DNA of 64,000 nt, from NCBI RefSeq assembly GCF_023973825.1, contig NC_090114.1, forward strand, positions 1 to 64,000, written 5' to 3'. Both the position numbers and the translations under genes were made by a program. Shown here in pieces: positions 1 through 13,577 of this stretch. The stretch comes from Plasmodium brasilianum (Eukaryota; Apicomplexa; Aconoidasida; Haemosporida; Plasmodiidae). Numbering within the stretch: the stretch's first letter is position 1; every line of letters starts with the position of its first letter. The notes below the pieces were generated by a model. The model did not search any database. It was not told where the DNA came from and saw only the letters and a list, made by a program, of their open reading frames with translations.

Positions 1-3000
1 ATACATAATGATACGAATTATTTATAAATATAACTTTTTATTTAATAAAAGATTTTCGTATACTCATGTAACTAATTGAAATGTTTATTTTTAACAAAAC
101 TTATTTTTTCCTATATATTTTTTTTTATTTTTATATCCAATAAAAATATTCGCGGCATTTTAAATTAATTACTCATATTTATCCAAATATACGTATCATA
201 TATAAATAATTTAAGCTTATTCTCGATATATTTAAGTTGTTACTAAATAAATATATATATCATAAATGATTATTATTATTAAATGCATACATATATATAT
301 ATATATATAACAACATTTACGCAGTTTAAAAAAATACTATATAAAACAAATAGGAAGATAATATATCAGAATATATTAAAATTTTATAATTCACATTAAT
401 CATCTTACGGTATATCAAAACATTTAAGTATATCTTGGTGATTTTATAATGGTTACATATTTTCTGAATATACATCTACGGTGGATTATTCGTAAGAGTA
501 CTATATATTGTTTTAAATTATGTAATAAATAACTTTTTGCTGAAATATATTATGCATAAAAATAAAGCTAACTCTTCTTTTTGATGACATCCTATTGTAA
601 TGTTCTAGTAAAGTTATGTAAATGTTACATGGCATATACTAGCAAAAATTAAATCTTTATAAAGTGTCTTTTTGAAACAAAGAGAAGGGATTAATAATAT
701 CAAAAGTGTTTCAGCAAGTAATATTTGTAAATCGCATAAATGTATTTTATTATAAATATTTTAATTAAATTTTGGTCCTTTTTATTTTTATCTTTATAGC
801 ACGGTATATCCAATGCACAATTCTAAAAATATATTTTCTATAGTTTCTGAAGGATTTTAAAGTATAACTTATTTTTTCAGTAGTAAATCTATTCCGATTT
901 ACAGCCCTTAATTTGTGTTTTAATTTTTTATATTTTTATTTAAGTTTTTCCTTATATCTTTTAATTTAATTAGTACTTCTATATTCTTTAAATTATTGTT
1001 TTATATAATCTTTTATAATGTAGGTTTATTTTACCTATTTATTTTTTTTTTCCTTTTCTTCGTTTTCTCTATTTCCATATTAAACATATTCAGATGTCTG
1101 CTTTTTCAAAATTGCATTTTTTGCTTCATTTTCCCTCATGTATTTTTCTATTAATATAATATTTTTGTAATATATTGAAAAGTTTCTGTTGTTCCCCTGG
1201 TTTATAGTTTTTCTAATCTGGAAATAAAAATAAGACTTAAAAATATATTTTATAAATTCATAATGTGTTTTACCTCATAATAAGAAAATTCTGCGTACAA
1301 AAATTAAGCAAACAACAGCAAAAATAAAAAAACAAAAAATAATAAACAAAAAGAGAAAAACAAAGTATGAATATTTTAATTATACTATGTCATATTATTA
1401 TTACAGTGACAACTTCATATACAATAAACAAATTAATAAATTTTTATGATGAGAAGGAACTTAATTTTTTTTTTCGTGACATCTTTCCATATTACACATA
1501 AATTTAGTATAAAAGAAACTGTTCATTATAATGATCATAATTCTATTTAAATAAAAGTTTCTATTTAAACTCTTCTAACATTTTAATCATATATTTTAGT
1601 TTATAGATATTAATTATTTAACTATACATATATATATATGTACACATTGCGTTTTAAATGAAAATATAAAGAAGAAAAATACATTAATTATATAGTAATA
1701 TTTCTTTATATTTTTACTTAATATCCGCTTAATATATTTTTAATATATTCTATATAAATTAGTGTAGTAACCAATCCAAAATTTACTAGAAGATTTATTT
1801 TTCTATAATACATAATTTCTGGAATAAAAAAATTACCTTTATACATAAAAAATAAAAAACATAAATAAAAAAAAAATTCAGCAAAAATTAAAAAATATAT
1901 ATTTTAAAAATTTTATTTTCATGTCTATTTTGTTTTGTTTTATTTTTTTTCAGAAATAAACCGTGATTTTTGAAATACAAGGATATAACTATTTCTACTG
2001 ATATTTGATGTAACTATAGTATAATGTTATAATTCCTCTACAAACAAAATGATTAATCAATCGAAATAATACAACAAAACAACATTTTCTACTTATTTCT
2101 GGTGTAAATACTACATGGAATACTCATATTTTTAAAGAATATTTATATGATAAATAAAATTAAATTATTTAATACACATATTAATCATTTCTATTTTATA
2201 TATTTTAAATATCATACGATCATAATAAAAGATTTCTTTATAGATGTCTATTTTAGAAATAATGTATAATTGTATCCATTTTATTATTTTCTTCTTTATT
2301 TTATTTTATTTTTCTTTTTTATAAATAAAGAAATAAATGCACATACATAAAACTGTGAATTTTAGCTTTTTTTAATATTAAACTAATTATTCTATAATTA
2401 ACAAATACATAAAATTAATAAAATAATGTAAACTGGTAAGCATAGAATAATTAAAAAATTAACAATGACACTTATTCTTTTTTTTCTTTTTACTTACTTC
2501 TATACAAAGATAAGTACTTTCACTATAAATTTCTTTAATAAAAAAGAATTGATATTAATTTGTTATATATAATATCAAATATTTTATTTACATTTTTTTT
2601 ATTAATTATATATATATATATAATATAAATATAAAGTAAAATGGGAAAGATACTTTTAGTTTTTTTCTTTTTTATGGTGAACATCTCTTCAGCATCACAT
2701 TACACATAATAGCACAATTCTAAATTTTATTTGTTTTTTTATTTTGAATCCTTCTTAATTTTAACTTTATAAAATTTTATTTTAAAATTGTTTTTATAAA
2801 TTATAAATATTATTTTATATACGTTATAGTAAACATATATCAAAAGCTAAAAACAAATAATAATAAATAAATAAAATATTTCATATAAATCCAAAATAAA
2901 ACTCTATGATTATACTCTTTTTTTTTTTTCTGCTAATTTTCATCTTATAAAAAATCCTAATTCAAAGATTTTGTTGTAATATATTTAAACAATATGCCAC

Positions 3001-4162
3001 TTTACCAATATTTTTGAATAAAGTCTTCGAAATGAAATAATAAATATAATATTAAAAGAAAACAAATAACCTTAGTGCATAAAAAAAAAAAGCTTGAAAT
3101 AAAAAAAAATAATGTACGCAAATAATATTAGTAAAATGTTAAAAATTAAAATGTATTCTTTTATTAATCAAATTTTAATTTAATTATTATTGTTTTTAAT
3201 TTATCACATATTATTTATTATTGAAAATTTTATAAAATAAGGTATAATAACCGCACAAATATTATTGTTTTAATATACATTTATATAACTATATTATTGG
3301 AATTATTGATTTAAAATATAAATGTACATTATCCGCACAGATTACAGCAAGATTTAAGATACTATAATAAATAAAATTTTCATATATCTTATATAATATA
3401 AAAATATAACTATGTATATGTAAAATAATAATAGTTTTTATCAACTAAGCATTTAATAGTTATGCTATATCAAATTATATCAAAATATAATACTATATAT
3501 AATATAAATGTAAGTATAATATATTATAATTTTGTTACTGCTATATATATTCCTTCTCTTTTTTAATTAATAATTTTTATAAAAAATATTTTCAAAAATA
3601 ATTACAAGATAGTAGATAATTTCTAAAAAAATTTTACACTATATTTTTTAACAATAGATCTAAATATAACTGTTCTAAGAATATTTTCTGAATATATTCT
3701 AATACATATTTTATTTCTAGAATTTTTTTGTTGTATTATATCCTCATTAAAGCAATATTTTATCAATATATATTATGTATATAAATATATAATTGTTTTT
3801 CGAAATGAAATTTTGTATGGTAAATTATTATATTAACACAATTATTTGCGTAACGTACTCATTAAATACTTTTTTATTTGTTTTAATTCAATAATATTAT
3901 TTAACAGTATTTTAATTATAGCTTTTACGAAAAAAATTTTTTTAATTATAACTTTTTTATTGTACTTCATTAAGTACTACATTTATATTTATTTTAAAAA
4001 CAAATCTAAAGAATTGTTATATCGACAAAATATAAAATAATTGAGTCAAGTTCTAAGTTATTCGTGTGCTTATTTTTTTTGAAAAATATTAAATATATCT
4101 AGTAAAATATTATATAAGCTTTTACAACTTTAAAAATATCTATTATATAACAAAATACACAA
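1..4162. other. Left-hand non-coding, AT-rich subtelomeric DNA
   Basis: No convincing intact gene is visible. The stretch is built of TA runs, poly-A/T tracts and short open frames lacking the polar, charged composition of real Plasmodium exons. A possible decayed two-exon gene end on the minus strand (1080-1355) is entered separately. No telomere repeat (GGGTTYA type) is present, so the chromosome end is not in the window. Confidence 0.6.
1080..1355 (-). pseudogene. Possible decayed membrane-span exon plus tail exon
   Basis: Read on the minus strand, a run of about 25 hydrophobic codons ends near 1274 at a GAG/GTAAAA junction that resembles a splice donor. After 56 bases a TTTCCAG acceptor opens a clean 45-codon frame at 1217-1080, rich in Lys, Asn and Glu. 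A membrane span followed by a short polar cytoplasmic exon is the usual 3' end of Plasmodium surface-family genes. The hydrophobic frame meets a TGA right at the junction and the phases do not fit, so it would be broken. No ectodomain is recognisable upstream. The family is unknown and chance is not excluded. Confidence 0.22.
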
Positions 4163-4969
4163 ATGATCATTTTTTTTATTAGAGCCTTTATTTTTTCCTG
4201 TCTAATATGGATATTCAAATATTATGACGAGGTATCATAGTTATTATACTTAATTTTTTTCCTTTTTCTTTTTTATTTTATGTTTTTACATGAGAGGAAT
4301 ATTTTATTCATATAATATATAAATATATATTTTTTTAATATGAACTTATAGTCAAATATCTGCGATAAAACTCGGAACAAGAAATTGAACATAAATAACA
4401 TATTAAATATTAAATATAGCAGATTGTTAAGCAGTGAAATAAGGGCATTTCTGGAAGATAAACATAAATGTTTAAAAGAAAAAATATATGATTTAAAAGG
4501 AAAAAGTACTGCATCATTTGAAAAAAAACCATATGCATTAAAGCAATATAACTTTTTTCAAGAAGAAGATAATGAATCAATATACAATGATACATATCAA
4601 GAAGAATTGAATTATTTTATGCCACGTAAAAAACCTCAAAATCTTGGAGATTTTAACGTTAAACATAATTTAAAAGAAAAATCTTTTACAGTAAAACATT
4701 ATAATAATATTCAGAACAATAAAAACCTACACAAATCTTCAAAAAAGTTATACTCAGAGAATGATTCATCTTCAGACCTCATCAACTCAAGTAATAAACG
4801 TAATTGTAATATTATTAAAGATAAAATTAATGATATTCTAAACATTCAGTAAAAACATCCAGTAAAATATGCAATTTGGTATGCCCTTTTTATGCTTATA
4901 TTAATACTGTTTTTGCCGTTAGTTTATTGTTTAGGTTTTTTTTATAGTATCCGAGAATGCCTAAAATAA
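4163..4969 (+). pseudogene. Plasmodium exported protein, two exons, nonsense codon before C-terminal TM
   Basis: Exon 1 (4163-4231, 23 codons) begins MIIFFIRAF and is a hydrophobic secretory leader. The intron 4232-4351 has GTATCA...TATAG ends, and exon 2 starts at 4352 in phase 0. Exon 2 carries a PEXEL-like YSRLLSSE (position 5 is Ser rather than E/Q/D) and then about 140 polar residues rich in Lys, Asn and Ser. This is the layout of exported proteins sent into the red cell. A TAA at 4850-4852 stops the frame at 189 residues. The same frame then stays open for 38 codons to a TAA at 4967-4969, encoding a basic stretch and a strongly hydrophobic span of about 22 residues. An intact ancestor probably ended with that membrane span. 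The product is now either a soluble truncated protein or dead. Function unknown. Confidence 0.7.
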
Positions 4970-7900
4970 TTATGTCTCTTATTATTTCATATTATAATCC
5001 ATTATATATTTGTATTACTAGTAATGTTGTTTTTATATTTCATTCTGCTTCCTTGCAGAATACAACTGTTTTAAATTAATATATATAAAACTATCTCATA
5101 AATTAATGTAAGTCTAGTAAAAAGTGATAATCATTTATTTATTGCAAAAATTTAATTCTATAAATTTATTTTAGTAATCTGAAAGAAAATATAATTTTAT
5201 ATATTCAATTGTAAAAAAATGTATGCCACCAATACAATTATCTAATATATATGAATTTTTTATATTTTTTTGCACTTATTATTAAAAAATTGTCTTTATA
5301 TAATTTTATATTTCTTGTAATATAATTATATATTCTGTACTTTAATTTTTAGTTTAAATTATTAAAGATTTGAAATATAATTAAAAATTTACTTTCTAGT
5401 CATATATATATATATATACTTTAATAAATTTTGCATATTTATCATATTATGACTTTTACATATTTAATCTATACAATTAAAAATATTTATATAAAGAATA
5501 ATATAACATTTCAAAATATTATAATCATATTTACCCAAGTTAAATAGTAAAATATTTACAAATTATGTAATATTCACTTTAATAATCAGTTTTTATATAA
5601 TTCAGTATATCGCTTATATAGAGATAGCTATAATATTTCTATGTATAACTACATATTTTGCTTTAAAATAAAAAAAACTTAAAAAATTTCGCTTTCTTAT
5701 TTCTAATATTAATTAGAGAAGGCGTAAGTAGAACATATATTTATAGGAATTCGCATCATTAGTGAAATTCGAATAATTTTTAAAGAATTGTTTTATTATT
5801 ATCAACTAGTCTAAAATGTTCTGTTAAATATGTATAAGAAATACATTAGGTGATAATGTTCATATAATGTTATATAAAATGTATATCTTTTCTACATTTA
5901 CTTAAGTTATTCACTGCTTAGATGATAAAATAATTAAGGAAAGACATATATATATATGTATATTAAAGCATTTAAAACGAAAGCTATATAATAGGTATAT
6001 ACAAACTGAATAATATAAATATATTTTCTATTTATTTACATATTATTAATTAATTTTTGCTTAAATGCTGGAAAGCATATTTTTTATATACTCCTAAGAA
6101 CTGTGCTATTCTTTTGATGCTTCACTAATAGTATATTAAATATGTTGAATATTTTATGCAGTTTGCTATGATTATCAAATTAGCAACAATAAAAGACTTA
6201 TTTTGTTAATAATATGTGTTAGTTTTTTTATTGTATAAGCAGTATCCTTATTTTCTTTTTAAGTTAATTTTTGGATTGAGTTATTTCTTTACCTTTTTCT
6301 AGTGAGTGTAATGTATATATATTAGCATCGTCTAAATAAACGTATTAGAGAATTCTAATTATGGAAATGATTAAAGAAATATTAGTTAATTATTCTTCAA
6401 GTGTTTTAATTTTTGTATTTATCCTTATATAAAGAATTTTTCTTTCCATACCTCCATACACAAAAAATTAGTTAATTAATAAGCATAATGTAATATATCC
6501 CCTGGATTGCTTATCAATTTGCTTGTCCAATATTCTATAGAATTTTAAATTTAGGATAATAGCATATATATATATATGCATCTTAAATTAGTATTTTTTT
6601 GTGGACATATTTTTTGCAAGAAATGTATGTATGTCTATTGCGCGCTTTGTATTCCCTGTATGGTATTAATAAGTAATATACATTATATATATTATTAGTG
6701 ATATTCTAAAATTTAAGAAGTTAATAAACTAATAAATTTAACACTTTTGCGATAATTTATATGTTTTATTATTATATATAATGTTATAGTACGAGTATTT
6801 TTATCATCTTATCTATTACGTATTTAGAAAAAGTTATTAATCCGTTTAAAGTTTGAAAAAATATTTCTTAAACCTCTAACGAACTACTAAAAATTTCGCA
6901 ATAGGTGAAAAAGTGAAGTAAAATAATATATTTTATTAATATATCTTTAATAGAAGATATATAGGAATATAAAATATTTATTAATAGATGTTATATAATT
7001 GAGGTACATTGGTGTTTTTTTCGTTTATTCATTCATTTGACCAAAGGAATATGCATATAATTTTATATATCTATTTATAGACTTAGTAAATATATAACAA
7101 ATAAATGAAGTATTTAAGTCTTTTTTACACATTATTGTATACACTGATATAGATTATAATACCACATAATATAATTTGAAACAGTAAATTTAAATGAATG
7201 AATTATATGGAAAATATACTCCTTTAACACAATCATTCAATTAAAGAAAATGTTACATGAAACGTATTTTCTAATTTAATAAATTCATAAATTAATTTTT
7301 TTTTTTTTTTATATTTTTTCAAATTAATGTTCGAAGAAAATGTATATAAAACAATATTATTAATGGTATATCTAATATTTCACTAAATATATCTGTTATT
7401 TTATCTGCTGAGTAATATTATAATTCGGTCACCCCAAGAGTATATCAATATTTACATTTAAACTGAACTTACAAAATAGCTAACAAAAATGGATACTTTT
7501 TCTTTTTAAATATTTTATTTTTAAACAAATAGATAATAAGTAAAACTATATTATATAAGATCAGCAGAAATAAATTTTTTGGAAAAAATATTAAATTTGG
7601 GTATTTTTCGAATGTATTACTTTTTTCATATAATATTATATTCTTTAGAACATAAAAAATGTGAAGTAATTAATAATTGTTTGCACATTTTTCTAAAAAT
7701 AAATTCTGTATATAACTACGTACATTCGAGAATAAAGAAAATGTTATCATTGTCCTTTCAAGTTAACTTTAAACTAAAAAGTAGAGCAAAAACAGGAATA
7801 AGACTGAGAAGAATTTTTAACTTAAATATTAATAAATTAATGGATTAATTGGTTCATTTGATATACTTAATATATTGAAGCATAACATATTTAAAGTAAT

Positions 7901-8755
7901 AAACAAAAATAAGCCAGGATTATAAAAATAATTTATATATCTAATGGTAATTGTATGATGACTATGATTAGAAATTATGAAGCATATAATTTATGGAATT
8001 TAACATATGGAGATTATCGAAATCTAAAATAAATAATCTAACATAATAAGAAAAAATTTTTAAAAAAGGATTTAAGGAAGATATATTTCAATAAAAATAA
8101 TTAAAGCATTTTATTTACATTATGCAATGTCCACTATTGTATTATTAGGTAATTCTGTGTAATCTCATGAGTGACAATAAGGTAATCTTACAGCTGTTAA
8201 TACCTCTAACCAAAAAAAGTATATAACATAATAAGTAAATTATGAGAACAAAATAAATAAAAATTAACATATGATACCTTTTGAAAATATATGCAATACT
8301 ATTATTTTTTTTTATTCAATGTATAAAGAAGTATTATTATAAGTTTTATTTTTTTTTCTAAAGAAGCTTCATTAAGAAAACATACTTTTATTCGCATTTT
8401 TATTTTGCACTTAAACAAGTTACATTAATATTAGCATAATAAAATAATTTATTTATGTAGCAAAACAAAGGCATAGTATGCGAACCAGCAAGTTATGCAA
8501 GCAAAAAAACAAAAAATAAAATGAAATTATATAAAATATAAATGTAATATGTAACATAAAAAATATTTATTTTCTCTTATGCATAAAATTGACAGAAAAT
8601 AAATCTTCTTTCCATGTATATTAATATATGCAATATAGTTTGTAATGTTATTTTCTTAATTTTCATGTGTTATAATTTTATTAAAACATGCTAATAATTG
8701 ACTTATGCCCTAATTGCAATATTTTATACGTTTTTATTTTTAAAACACAAAATGT

Positions 8756-8787
<32 letters not shown>
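8756..8787. repeat. TA dinucleotide microsatellite
   Basis: An almost pure TA run of about 32 bases. Such tracts are common in Plasmodium intergenic DNA and vary in length. Confidence 0.9.
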
Positions 8788-9542
8788 GTATTTAAAAAAA
8801 TAAGAAAACATTCTCTAATATTTTCTTAATTTACTGATATAATAAATTATATTTTAGTTCATTTATCATTAAACAAAAGAAAATGTATAAAAAGTATTAA
8901 ATAATCCATACAAATTGTGCCTCATAATAATGTTCGTTTTAAATATTTTTTCAGTTTCTATGAAAAATTAAATAAATATTGCAAATATATTTCCAAAATT
9001 TAATATTAAACTATATTTGAATCATGCTAATTGCCTATTAGTTATCTTCAAAATAATATTTTTATTATGCGGGAAAAATAAAAATGTTTTTATCCTTCTT
9101 TTTAAGCGAATGAACATATTAAAGTTTTTACTAAAAATTATTGATCTGATTAGTTTATTTTATTCATATGCGCATTGATGTACAACATAATATATGCTAT
9201 GTGAACTGTAATAATGAAACAAGAAAAACAATATCGACTTACAGTTTATTGTGGTCATTAAAAGAGGTAAATAATTTGTATTTGCGTTAAATATAGGTTA
9301 TCTAAATTGTGGAATTATAAGTAAAATAAATTTTCTAAGTAAAATTTTTTATCATTAAAAAAAGTTTATTTGTTTGTGTTTCTTTTCTTTTTTTCTTAAT
9401 ATTTCTCTTTTTAATTACATTTTTATAATTTTTCTAATATGAACTCGGTTAATTATGGTAATGCGCATATATAGAGTAGAAGATATAGTTTTAATGGGGT
9501 GATGATTATATTCACGAATAGAAAAATAACTTCTAAACAAGG

Positions 9543-9650
9543 AAATTTGGTAATTTTGATGGAATACCATATTTAGATATATATAAATATTTAAGTGTAT
9601 AAAAATGCTTGAAAACAAAAATATATGATAGGGCATTACAATTTTTTATT
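9543..9650 (+). pseudogene. Possible exported-protein coding remnant
   Basis: One plus-strand frame reads an acidic/aromatic stretch (GIPYLDIYKYLSV), a TAA at 9600-9602, then KCLKTKIYDRA. The last part resembles KCLKEKIYDLK in the exported-protein gene at 4.4 kb. Either a short decayed paralogue lies here, or two lysine-rich stretches agree by chance. No leader exon or second exon was identified. Confidence 0.2.
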
Positions 9651-10059
9651 TTTTATATTAAAATTTATATTTTCAATTAAAGAAAATTAGATAATAACAA
9701 TTAATTACTTATGTACATATATATATAGAGAGAGAATAAATTTTTTCTATAATACATTCTTTCTCTTTTACTATTTACAATTATACCGCATAAATGTTAA
9801 AGTTATTTCGGTTTTAATGAACAATATTAATGTAATAAAAACGATACAGTTATAATTTATTTTATAAAATAAATTAGTGTTACATTTCTTTAAGAAATAT
9901 GTAAATGGATGTAATTACTAATAAAAAAAAGAAAATGCTCGAAATGAGCTAATTGTAAATAGGTCGTCATTATTTATACGTAAATATATATATATATATA
10001 TACAGTTTTAATTATATAATCTAGTATATACATTGTAAGAGGGAAAGGAAATTATAGAA

Positions 10060-11906
10060 ATGGAAGCTGTAGATTATGTATATTTTCATTTTTAATTGAA
10101 ATAATGATAATGATACTATATTAAATTATCACTTTTCACATGTAACATGACAAAAATAAATCTTTGTAAGAAATATTTTAGTACATGAATAATTCATTTT
10201 ATACTTTCAATTTTCAGGAAAAAATTTTTAAGGATTCAAAACCGTATAATATATATAAAGAATTGGAAGATGAAGTTAAAGATGTGACTGATGGTCAACA
10301 TTGTACTGAATTTGAGGGAATAACTTCTACTCACAAAGAAAAATATATTACACTTTGTAAAAAAGTATCAAAACTTTTAAAATATGTGTTTGATAAGGAT
10401 AAATTGAAAAAAAGTAAGGAATATTGTTCACATTATAAATACTGGGTATATCATGAAATATGGAAATTATTTAAAAACGGTCAACAAACGGATGATATAC
10501 ATATTATTGATAAATTTAATAAATTACAAAGTGATCTTTTTCTTAAGCACAATAATCATGATTGTTCTTACGGATATATTCTCAATGACTACGAGGAATT
10601 GAATTATAAAATCGAAAAAAAATATTTGTATGATTATTTTAAAAACTATAACACTATTAAAAGTAGTAAACAATGTAGTAATGTTGGAGGTAGTAAATAT
10701 AGAGCATACCTTGAAGCTATCAAAAAACTGTATGATGTAGAGTATAATTCTTGTTGTTTTTCCGGGTTAACAGAATGTCCAGATTATATTTTAACTTGCG
10801 ATGATAAGTTTGATCCTAGTAAACTCTTATCCGCCTTAGTATCTAGAGGTAGCGAGCGTTGTGATGGACTAAATGGAATTACAGCTAATTTTGATGAAGA
10901 AAAATTAAATTCTGTGATAACAGATCCAGAATTTTTAAACTCAATTACTTATGGCACATGCTATTATCTAGATAATGGCGAACTTACATCAAGTGAAATG
11001 GGACGTCAACATTGTAATTTATTAGCAGCATCTGTCATGTTATCTAGAAGTGCGCCTACAGCTGGAAATGATGGATCAAGAGCATCTGTTGGTGGATCCT
11101 CTTCAGGTAGTGCGATTTCAGAGTCCAGGGCATATCAAACAGGAGGAGATCCATCAAAAGGACATGTATTACAAGGTCAACTTGATGCAAACGGAAAAGA
11201 AGGGGATTCTGATAGATCCGAAGTAAAAAAAGTTGTATCTCCTATGAAAGATGCATCTGATAATTTTAGATGGAAAATTGATGCAACCGGACGATTAAAA
11301 TGTTCGAGAAAAAATAAAAAAGAAGCTGAATTAGCAATGTGCAATTTTATGGAAGAACTGATTGAAGGTGGTCATGCTAAAAAAATAGAAGGTACAGAGA
11401 AGTATACTTTGGATATTAAAAATGGATGGACCACTGAAAAATTAAGAGTATATCGTGAAAGAATAAGGAAAAGATCAACTTATGAATCAAATATATTAAA
11501 AAACATTTTTTTCCGTATTTCTACTGGAGTTACTCTAGTAATGGGAATTATTTTTATTTTTTACCTTTTTTTTAAAGTAAATACAAAATTATTTTTCGCT
11601 GTATATATACATTATTTGTTACCATTTATAACATATTTTTCTTAATATATTGTAATTGTGAAATGAACATACTATACATGTTTTTTACTTTCATATAAAT
11701 ATTAGTTTACTCCCTTCGGATCACGTTTACATAGACGTAGAAAAAGGAAACAAAGATATAGGTTTGATTTTACCGATTTAAGTACACGTAATCGACCAAG
11801 GCGCTTCTTAAAACGTACTTATAGACATTCTGACAGGAGGAGATTTAACGTAGTAAATATAGAAGATGAGCTTCATTCATCAAATGATTTACGGAATATC
11901 AACTGA
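10060..11906 (+). CDS. PIR family variant surface/exported protein, three exons, apparently intact
   Basis: Exon 1 is most likely 10060-10077 (six codons, MEAVDY, donor GTATAT). Exon 2 is 10218-11576, after TTTTCAG. Exon 3 is 11706-11906, after ATATTAG. All junctions are phase 0, giving about 525 residues. The N-terminal half is a typical PIR ectodomain: paired Cys, HDCSYG, a YDYFKNY motif, and a SKYRAYLEAIKKLYD...YNSCCF segment with CPDYILTCDD. A Ser/Gly/Ala-rich low-complexity stretch (about residues 265-330) precedes a second conserved part with WKIDATGRLKC. One membrane span (about residues 435-458) ends exon 2. Exon 3 opens FTPFGSRLHRRRKRKQ and is strongly basic, the usual PIR cytoplasmic tail. 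It is longer than many PIR proteins (about 300 residues). No signal peptide is evident, as usual for PIR. It is expected at or near the infected-cell surface. Exon 1 is the least certain part. Confidence 0.88.
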
Positions 11907-13577
11907 TATGTATCAAAGATATTAAGAAGCCCACAAAATTGGATTAAATAAACATTTCTATTAAGTAGAAATGATAAAGATCAAGCAATAATAAGAGTAT
12001 CATAAATAAAATATAGATACTTTTATTTTTAACTTTTTATATATATTTTTTTATTTGTCCTTTTATAATAATTTATTTTTTCTAACTTTTTGTCAAATAC
12101 TTTTTTTGTATTTATTTAATTTTTTTTTTTAATGAATTTAATTTGAACTTGCAATAATATTTGTTTTATATATTGAAAAAAGAACTGAAACGTACCTATC
12201 TAATAATAGTTTATGATTCTAATGTACCACAATTCAAGTGCGTATACTGGCAGAGCATTTTAATTTTATTTAATTATACTCATGGAATTGTACCCTGACT
12301 TCTTATTATGTGTTCTCAAAGCATAACACATTTGAGATATATTATAGTTATATTTAATGTAAAAATAAAATTGAATTTATTGAATTTATCTAATATAAGA
12401 TTCTTAAAAAAAAACAAAAAGAAGGAAAATTCAACACACTCATTATAAAATAAATTATTCAGTAAATATTCAGAACAAAATGTAGAATAAATATAAATAA
12501 AATAAACATTCTTAATTACTAAATATTCAAAATTCATAATATTACTCAATATTTCCCTATATTATTAAAAGCAGACATTGGAAAACAAACAAAAAAAAAT
12601 TAAATTAACAGTCTATGTTAAGTATACTAAACGGAATTTAATATTTACTAGAAATTTTAAAATATAATAATATTTAGTGCACAATAATATTAAAAACTGA
12701 TCTACAGCATAAAATAAAATATAAATAAACAAAAAGATGTTTATCTCTTTCTTCTGATATTTAATATGTCATAAAAGTTTTTTATATTTTTGGGCCTTAT
12801 GTTACATTTTAATTATTCATTAAACAAATTGTTTAGTAAAAACGGACAACAAAGTTAAATAAATATATAGTAATTATTCTCTATATTATATTAAATTACT
12901 CCTAAAATCTGATAAAATAAGTTACATCGATTTGTTTTTATTTTAATCTATTCTTAGCTCTCATATAATGAATTTGTGTTTTAAGAAAAATTAAATATAT
13001 GATAATAACTTTTATGAAATATATAATTTACATATGTACATTTAAACAAATAAAATATACAACAATAAGTAATAATATATAATCATTCATTTAATTTGTA
13101 TCTTAATAAGAAAAAAGAGATAATTAATTTTTCATATTATATTAATAAAACTTCGCTTTGAATATATCAACAAATAGTTTTTAAGAAAGAACATGATAAT
13201 AATAAAAACAAGACAATGTTTTACAGTTACACACACAAACTACAAAAGATAAGTATAACGTTATTTTTATTATGCCTTTCCGTAATTATTTTGAAACATA
13301 TTTATGTATATATATATTTTTTCCAAAATAATATATTTTAATATACATATATATATATATAAGGATATAACTTTATGTCAAACTAAAAAAAATACTTTAA
13401 AATACAAATTCAAAAATATTAAAACATTCAAATTCACCAAAAAATGAAAAACGTTTATTTTTACTGTTTCCTATGAAAAAGATTATTTATCTAAAGGTGG
13501 ATTAATAAAAGTTATGTACTTATATTGATGCTTGTAATGAATATATGTAGCTAAGAAAATAAATGATCATAAATTTT
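11907..13577. other. Convergent spacer between PIR and exported-protein gene
   Basis: No gene seen. It lies between the 3' end of the plus-strand PIR gene and the 3' end of the minus-strand gene at 13.6 kb. The part at 13395-13450 belongs to a block shared downstream of other exported-family genes and is entered separately. Confidence 0.65.
13395..13450 (-). repeat. Shared 3'-flank block of exported/fam genes, copy 1
   Basis: The plus strand shows an ACTTTAAAATACA / AAATATTAAAAC / CAAATTCAC succession. Similar successions lie near 20335-20400, 42275-42345 and 58670-58735, in each case about 130-240 bases past a stop codon of an exported or fam-type gene. It could hold 3' untranslated or polyadenylation signals, or simply be duplicated flank. 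Confidence 0.45.

Larger units (their letters stand above)
4970..10059. other. Non-coding AT-rich spacer with weak coding remnants
   Basis: No intact gene can be supported. One open frame at 7579-7848 (+) has a non-ATG start and no recognisable domain. A possible remnant near 9543-9650 is entered separately. Otherwise the stretch holds TA microsatellites, poly-A/T and promoter-like DNA ahead of the PIR gene. Confidence 0.6.

Noticed and set aside
3846..4040. Hydrophobic 64-codon frame just upstream of the exported-protein gene
   Set aside because: It has a non-ATG start and no PEXEL-like or splice pattern. AT-rich DNA easily yields hydrophobic frames of this size.
4410..4595. Open frame on the minus strand inside the exported-protein exon
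   Set aside because: It is antisense to a clear exon and has no features of its own.
6361..6435. Leader-like 24-codon ATG frame on the plus strand, beginning MEMIKEIL
   Set aside because: It resembles an exported-protein first exon, but no following exon with a PEXEL-like motif was found.
7579..7848. 89-codon plus-strand frame with a Lys/Arg-rich end
   Set aside because: It has a non-ATG start, no recognisable family motif and no supporting exon nearby.
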